From contig JARKIF010000001.1 in NCBI GenBank assembly GCA_029378245.1, positions 1,364,001 to 1,428,000 of the forward strand: a stretch of DNA of 64,000 nucleotides, written 5' to 3'. This DNA is from Roridomyces roridus (lineage: Eukaryota > Basidiomycota > Agaricomycetes > Agaricales > Mycenaceae). Every line of letters begins with the position of its first letter. The first letter of the stretch is position 1. The position numbers and the translations under genes are program-made. Below are positions 58,291-64,000 of the stretch, piece by piece. The notes under the pieces are model-generated. The model did not search any database. It saw only the letters and a program-made list of their open reading frames with translations, and was not told where the DNA came from.

Positions 58291-59645
58291 TTAATGCACT
58301 TTGGAAATGGCGGCAAGGTACGTCTTGCCAGATTCACTAGGGGCCCGTCAGTTTCAGGCACCACATGGGAGACAAAAGACGCACTTGAGAGCACCGTTGC
58401 TGCAAAGAGGCCAGTTGCTGCCTAGACCCTCTCCATTGCTGTAAGCGTACGCCGCAACACGGCTGTCAGACTCGAACAGCGCGACAATGTCGTTGATGAA
58501 CTGGTCAATCTCGCCCTGGTCCTCGCAAGGAACGAAGCCAGTCGAGTCTGTAACAGGAGTCTGTCAGAACTAATTGAATCACCCTGAAATGAATTGCATT
58601 TACCGTCGACGCAGGCAAATTCAGAGACGAAGATGGGCTTGCCGTACTGCGCGTAATGGTCCTGAGACACCAGTCAGCACGTTGGTTCAAAAACTTGACG
58701 AGAGCGCGTACGAGATCAGCCTTGACACCAGCCATCGAGTTCTTGTTGACGTGAATGTTCGTAATGTCCCAAGGGGTGGAGATCTGCTGAGAGAACTGCT
58801 TGAGCCAGGTCTCCGCCGCTTGCTCTGGAAAACGAGAGGTAAGAGTGTAGTTGGAGGGTCGTGGAAGAGAAAAACATACTACACATGGAAGGACTGGCGA
58901 GCTTCGTGCCTTTGGCCTGGAAGGGGGCAATGTACTGCTCCCAGACGCTGACGCCCTCAGAGACAGACATGCCAGCGGACCCTCCGCCAGCAGGGCAGTC
59001 GGGTTCCTCAAAGGCGAGCATGTATTGAGGAGCCTGAGTGATCTTTTTGAACTGAGCGAGGCGGGAGCTGTCGGCCGAATCGCCAGAGGTTCCTCCACCC
59101 CAGAGCATGGGGATGGCGATGGGGCTGCCCTGCTGGGCCGGTTGAGGAGTCCAGTCGTACCACCAGCCCAGGTGGGCCTGGAGCTGGTTGTAGCAGTCCC
59201 CTGAAGAGGTGCCTGCTTTGATTCCATTCGGAGTAAACCCGCTGGCGGCCTTGACGCTGGTGATAGAGCCGCTGGAGCTGCTCGAGCCAGAGCTACCAGA
59301 GCTACCAGAGCTGCCGCTGCTACCAGAGTTGCTGGTGCTCTTGTTAGAGCCAGTGGTAGAGGCGGCCTTCTTGGAGCTGGTGGTAGAGCTGGTGGTAGTA
59401 GAGGTAGTCGTGGTGCTCGAGGTCGTGTGGGTAGTGCTGCTGGCAGCAGTGGAAGCCGAGGCAGAGGCAGATGCAGAGGCGGAGAGGGATGAAGGAGGGT
59501 GGCAAACGCTCCCGCGACGGTTGAGGCGGGGGCTGCGTTTCTCTACATGAGCATGCCTGGCGTGAGCATGGCGGACCTCAGCATGGTTGGCCAGGGATTG
59601 GCCGGTTAAGAGGGTGACGAGCAGGATAGCTTTCCAAGAAATCAT
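58291..59645 (-). CDS. Secreted GH128-type glucanase (Asl1-like)
   Basis: ATG 59643-59645 opens a signal peptide (ISWKAILLVTLLTGQSLANH). A His/Arg-rich propeptide (HAHARHAHVEKRSPRLNRR) with possible Kex2 sites follows, then a Ser/Thr-rich linker of about 80 residues including five GSS repeats. The catalytic domain shows LGWWYDWTP, FEEPDCPAGGG with an acidic residue in place for the acid/base, HVNKNSMAGVKADL and KPIFVSEFACVD with the likely nucleophile Glu. It ends SGKTYLAAISKVH. The family cleaves beta-1,3-glucan, so a cell-wall role is likely. Confidence 0.82.
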
Positions 59646-59806
59646 GGTAAAGGAGCGGAAGGGGGACTTGACTGGGTTGTCCAAGGTCGTGAAGGAAAGG
59701 AGAGGTGAAATAACAGTTACAAACTTGGCACGCTGTGTGATCGAGAACAACATGCTCATTCCCTTGTCATTCCCATATTATATCTCATTCGACCCAAAAA
59801 TATACA

Positions 59807-60628
59807 CTACTCCTCGTCGTCCCACTCTGGATTCCTCTGAATTTCTGTGAGCAAAGAGCCATCGAAAGCACCTAGGACAATCAGCCGGTGATCGCATGGA
59901 ACAGTAAACAACGCACGAGCGCTGTAGTCGCCCCCGCGCTTCCCGAGATATGTAGAAAGTATTGGGCTCGGCGTATTAATCGACGAGGTTGACGAAACAA
60001 AGGTGTTTGTCGACGTCGAGGGTGGGATCCCTGGATAATGCAGTACCCTCGACGGCGTCGAGAGTGGTGAGGTCGGGTACGTGGAGGAGGTGGACGACTG
60101 GAGCATCGAGCCTGACGCTCCAAAGGAAAAGGACTTTTGAGGTTGTGGACTCGACTGTGGCGATTCATCAGTGACTGCTAGGCGCGACGACAGGCGTTTG
60201 GCATACGTTTGGCGAGAGTCTGAGTGAACGTTGGGGTGTAGGCGACGCCATATGAATGGATTTTGTCTTCATAGGCGTCGGTGGCAGCGGTGCCCTCGGA
60301 TATTTGACAGCATAAGCCGATTGCAGAATGTTGAGACAGAGAAGTACGATTGCTCCGACCTCTGTGGTTTGCATTCTCAGGCGATGAATGGGATTTTGGG
60401 AGCAGAAAACTGGCCTAGCATGCAAAACGACGCGTACATCCACTCCGCAGACCACGGTCGAGACCGTTTGGACGCGAGAACAACAGCCAACGCGGTGGGT
60501 AGAGCTGGAATTCGTGGAACCAGGGTGGAGAGGACAGCGATGAACAGAACGGCCAAGGCATTCGAGCGGACTCGCATAATCGCCTCATGACGATGTGGCT
60601 TGAGGTAGTTGGAAATGGCCTGGTTCAT
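59807..60628 (-). CDS. Predicted POM34-like nuclear pore membrane protein
   Basis: ATG 60626-60628 opens MNQAISNYLKPHRHEAIMR. Two hydrophobic segments close together (ALAVLFIAVLSTLVPRIPAL and VGAIVLLCLNILQSAYAV) form a hairpin, followed by a Ser/Thr/Pro-rich C-terminus ending NPEWDDEE. This layout matches the fungal Pom34/NPCC family that anchors the pore. Intron 60199-60150 joins SPN to SSPQPQKS. The assignment rests on layout more than on motifs and may be wrong. Confidence 0.45.
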
Positions 60629-60823
60629 TGTTGGCTGTCGAGAGAGACGTACGAGGTACGAGATAAAGCGTCACTAAGAGAGAACGCGCTTTCGGAGTTT
60701 GATTGGAAATCACAACGCGTCCAGTCCGGGTCAAAGCTCCGACACTCACTTGCTCTTAAAACACCTGCTTCAGACTACCATAAATACGCTACTTTCCTCT
60801 AAGCTCTTCCTAATCCAGACACC

Positions 60824-63167
60824 ATGGGCAAGCCTCTCGACCCTCCCCCTGGCACCAACTCCCTCTCCGTGCGCGACAACCGCACCGGCAAGACATACAA
60901 TGTCCCGTACGTCTGGCTGCTACTTTCTAGCAATGGGCTCTGTCCGACTCGTCGTCTTTGCCTCCAGAATCGTCGACAACAGCATCTCTGCAACCGACTT
61001 CAAGGCTATGCGTGCACCGAGCGCACCGGGAGAACGACCCGAGAACGAGACTGAGAAAGGGCTCCGTGTCTCGGACAAGGGTTTCCTCAACACCGCGGTC
61101 ATGCGTAGTGAAATAACGTACATCGACGGCGACGCGGGTATACTCCGCTACAGGTCCGTTGCGGCCGCTTGCCCGCAAGTGCAATTCTAACGCTGGGCAG
61201 AGGCTACCCCATCGAACAGCTCGCGGTGCACTCCTCCCACCTCGAGACGGGTTTGTACCCCAAACTGATACGGCGTCTTGAGGCTTATTTCCATGTTAGC
61301 GTATCTTCTCATCTACGGATCCTTACCGTCCAAGACCCAGTTCCAAACATTCCGCGATGAGGTTATGCACCACTCTGTGATCCATTCAGACGCAGAGCAG
61401 TTCTTCCGTAGCTTCCGGTGAGCAGAAATACTTTCCCGACCGCCACGGTCACCTGATCATTGCACCAGGTACGATGCCCACCCCATGGCTATGATGGTCT
61501 CGGCGTTATCCTACCTGGGCTCTTACTACAGCGAGGCCAACCCGTCTCTTCGGGGTAGGCAAATTCCCAGAGTCAAATCTCACTGTTTGATATTGTCCAG
61601 GTCAGACCTTGTTCACCAAGGGTGACCATGAATCCCTGGTCAACATGGACAAGCAGATAATTAGGCTCATTGGTAAAGCAACCACTCTCGCCGCGTTCGT
61701 ATCCATTCCTTTCGATTCGTGCTTCCAGCTGATTGTAAATAGTATGGCGTACCGTGTGCGTCAAGGTAGGCTCGCGTCGTTTTACAAGGGCAATCACTGA
61801 ATTGGACCAAGGTCGAGAATTTGTTACCCCGCCCACTGGTCTCAGCTACACCGGCTCGTAAGCAACCGTGATCGCCTGGTTTTCTCGTGCACTGAGATCC
61901 CCACTAGGTTCTTGTACCAAATGGACCATCTCGGCCAAGAAGACTTCAGGCCGAACCCGGTGCTCGAGAAAGCTCTGGACGTTCTGTTCCTTTTACACGC
62001 GGATCACGAGTTGAATGCCAGTGCGACGACGGTGTTGCAGACTGGTTCATCGTTGGTCGATCCGTACTCGGCTGTCGCGGCGGGATGCGCCTCATTATAG
62101 TGGGTGTGAAATTTGAGCATTAAAACTGTCTAACGATTTCACAGCGGGCCGTTGCATGGTACTACTCCTCCTCGTTCGACTGGTCTGTTTCTAAATGGAT
62201 GCCAGGTGGTGCTAACGAGGCCGTGATTCGCATGCTTGTTTCTATCGGCAAACCTGAGAATGTCCCGGCATTCATCGAGGCCGTGAAGAAGCGCGAAAAG
62301 GTCCTCTCCGGATTTGGGCATCGGTGGGTCCCTTTCTACCCGATCTAATATTTTCTCAACGCGATTCCAGCGTGTACAAGACGGCGAGTGTTGTTGGCAT
62401 AACAATTGTCTATTGTTCATATGTGCAAATAGTCGGATCCACGTTCTTTCATTGTTCGCAAGACTGCGGACGAGGTGTTCAAGATGTAGGCGTGTTGTGC
62501 ATACATTCTCGTGCCGGTGCTGACGGATGTAGCACGGGCAAGGACGAATTGCTAGAAACGGCAATGGCCTTGCACGATGCCGCCATGAAGGACGAGTATT
62601 TCGTCAGCCGCAAATTGGCACCGAATGTTGATTTCTGGTAAGTTTCCGACATCTATGGAGGATAACGCTGACCTCATGGTTCGCAGGAGGTATATTTCCG
62701 CGCATATTCCGGTCTCTTTACTGAAAATTATTTGAAGCGGACTGATTTACCGCGCTATGGGTGCGTGTTGTGCATGCTGCTGAGCACGCGTTAACGGAGT
62801 GCAGGTTTCCCCATGGATTACTTCCCGGTTCTGTTTGCAGTACCCCGGGTGGTCGGTTGGCTTGCGCACTGGCGACAGATGATGCTCCAGGAGGGCGGGG
62901 TGAAGATCTGGCGACCAAGACAGGTAGAGATCACGCCGAGACTTGATGCGACGCTGAGACGTTTCGCAGATCTTTGTAGGAGCTGGCAAACGCGATTATG
63001 TGCCCATGGATGCACGGACTCCAGTCGAGGGCCTGAAGAAGAGTCCGTCCGTACTTGAGCATTCGGGGTGAGTGGAAAATCAAATTGATTGTGCCATGCC
63101 AACCGGAGAATTTTGCAGGATATCGAAGCGGACGAGCCTTGCCTCGTTCAAACATGCCAAGCTGTAG
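60824..63167 (+). CDS. Citrate synthase with splice-dependent peroxisomal signal (CIT2-type)
   Basis: It condenses acetyl-CoA and oxaloacetate. The N-terminus ([20 protein letters not shown]) has no mitochondrial presequence. Blocks in order: [22 protein letters not shown] (catalytic His), [11 protein letters not shown] (second His), [19 protein letters not shown] (with Asp) and [13 protein letters not shown]. The last exon, after intron 63068-63118, encodes [15 protein letters not shown] and ends AKL, a PTS1 signal. If that intron is kept, a TGA at 63069-63071 ends the protein after HSG. Nine or more introns split the gene. A TATA-like CATAAATA lies about 45 bases before the start. Confidence 0.92.
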
Positions 63168-63224
63168 GAGGGGCCGTAGGTGCTAGGGGTATGCAATAGA
63201 CGTTCCTGAACAATTAATTTTCGT

Positions 63225-63232
63225 ATAAATAT
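63225..63232 (+). promoter_or_regulatory. TATA box of the partial secreted protein gene
   Basis: TATAAATA lies about 115 bases before ATG 63347, at a plausible distance if the leader is about 85 bases. Confidence 0.5.
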
Positions 63233-63346
63233 GTTTGGCTCTATGAGCACCCATAACTGTGTGACCGTTGCCATCAATCATAACCTTTCCTTTTTCCTCT
63301 ACGACCTCCACCTGTTCATTCCTCCCTCCGCCCTCACTGCGATAAC

Positions 63347-64000
63347 ATGTTCGCCACACTCCTTACCGTCGCGCTCTTTGCTGCCCCCGCCTTCATTGGC
63401 GTCTCTGCTGCCGATGCTGATGCCGGCTCCCTCACCGCCCCCTCCTCACTCACCCAGGTCCTTCCTCTCCGGTTTCGCCCTACTCAAAAGATGCTTATTT
63501 CTTGCTAGTGCGGTGCTCTCCACCTCTCCTGGGACAACGTCAAATACCCCGTTGACGTTGCCATTGTCGACGCTGCTGACCCCTGCGGCCCGGTCGTGTG
63601 GGTGGCTCTTGTCTTGAGAGGGGTCTTTGAAAACTGAAACTGACACCATTCTTCAGTGCCGACCTCGGTGTCCACAGTGTCGGAAGCATCACCTGGACCG
63701 TTAACATGACCTCCTCTACCACCAAGAAGTACTACATCTCCGTCGTCGACGACGATGAGAATGAGCTGTGGTCCGATGCTGTCAGTACCCGTGTTCCGGT
63801 GGCTTCTGCCCGATTACTGACTGTCGATTCACTTTAGCTCGAAGTCCAACCCAGCAGTGACTCCAGCTGCTTCAATAACGCCGTTGTTAACTCCTCCCCC
63901 TCTGCGTAAGACGATCATTTCCTGGCTTGGCGGTTCGCTGACGCGGCGATAATAGGTCCGCGGTGGTTGCCCCTCTGCCTACCGAGACGGTCGGAGCTGC
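63347..64000 (+). CDS. Secreted Ser/Thr-rich protein, partial at window end
   Basis: ATG 63347 opens a signal peptide (MFATLLTVALFAAPAFIGVS) with a likely cut after SAADA. Introns follow in quick order. Mature sequence includes CGALHLSWDNVKYPVDVAIV, then ADLGVHSVGSITWTVNM and SVVDDDENELWSDALEVQ, two or three beta-rich blocks with single Cys residues. The layout resembles small Agaricomycete surface proteins with a C-terminal Ser/Thr tail and GPI site, and the sequence at the edge (SAVVAPLPTETV) starts such a tail. The end is missing. Confidence 0.65.

Overview
The window is nuclear DNA of a filamentous basidiomycete, most likely an Agaricomycete. The evidence is dense genes on both strands, introns of about 45-70 bases with GT..AG ends and CTAA/CTGA-type branch sites, and protein types expanded in that class: an HSPA12-like Hsp70, a BTB protein, a half-size ABC protein and a Dicer-like protein. 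I count about 30 protein genes, one of them cut by the right edge, plus decayed copies and dispersed repeats. Coordinates are start-to-stop spans including introns. Many splice sites were read directly; others are inferred from protein similarity recalled from known families.

Layout. 1-1.2 kb: little recognisable coding sequence and a tRNA-like repeat. 1.2-9.7 kb: alpha/beta hydrolase, small mitochondrial protein, PP2A catalytic subunit, STN1, CCT5 and adrenodoxin-type ferredoxin (YAH1). 9.7-15.4 kb: dispersed repeat, full-length Dicer-like gene, second tRNA-like repeat. 15.4-24.2 kb: PTR2-type peptide transporter, a decayed caspase-like gene, an IVY1/I-BAR-like gene and an MFS transporter. 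24.4-32.1 kb: repeat and gene remnant, Sec14-like protein, proline iminopeptidase, two uncharacterised fungal proteins. 32.4-38.1 kb: HSPA12-like ATPase with a long Pro/Lys-repeat tail, then a single-span membrane protein. 38.4-39.8 kb: second caspase-like copy, with a short trace of the IVY1-like gene beside it. 40.1-49.4 kb: CYS3, YIPF6-type Golgi protein, RPT2, BTB protein, degenerate ABC protein. 49.9-64 kb: SUN-domain protein, unknown gene, third tRNA-like repeat, ERG24, disordered protein, GH128-type glucanase, POM34-like protein, citrate synthase with a peroxisomal signal, and a partial secreted protein.

Most genes are unrelated housekeeping functions, and there is no biosynthetic cluster. 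The most interesting signals are splice-dependent protein ends: a citrate synthase whose last intron decides between an immediate stop and a peroxisomal AKL end; a PP2A subunit whose stop codon is alone in its exon; and an RPT2 whose start codon is alone in its exon. Also notable are a decayed segmental duplication of a caspase-like gene with its neighbour, a degenerate ABC ATPase and an HSPA12 fusion protein.
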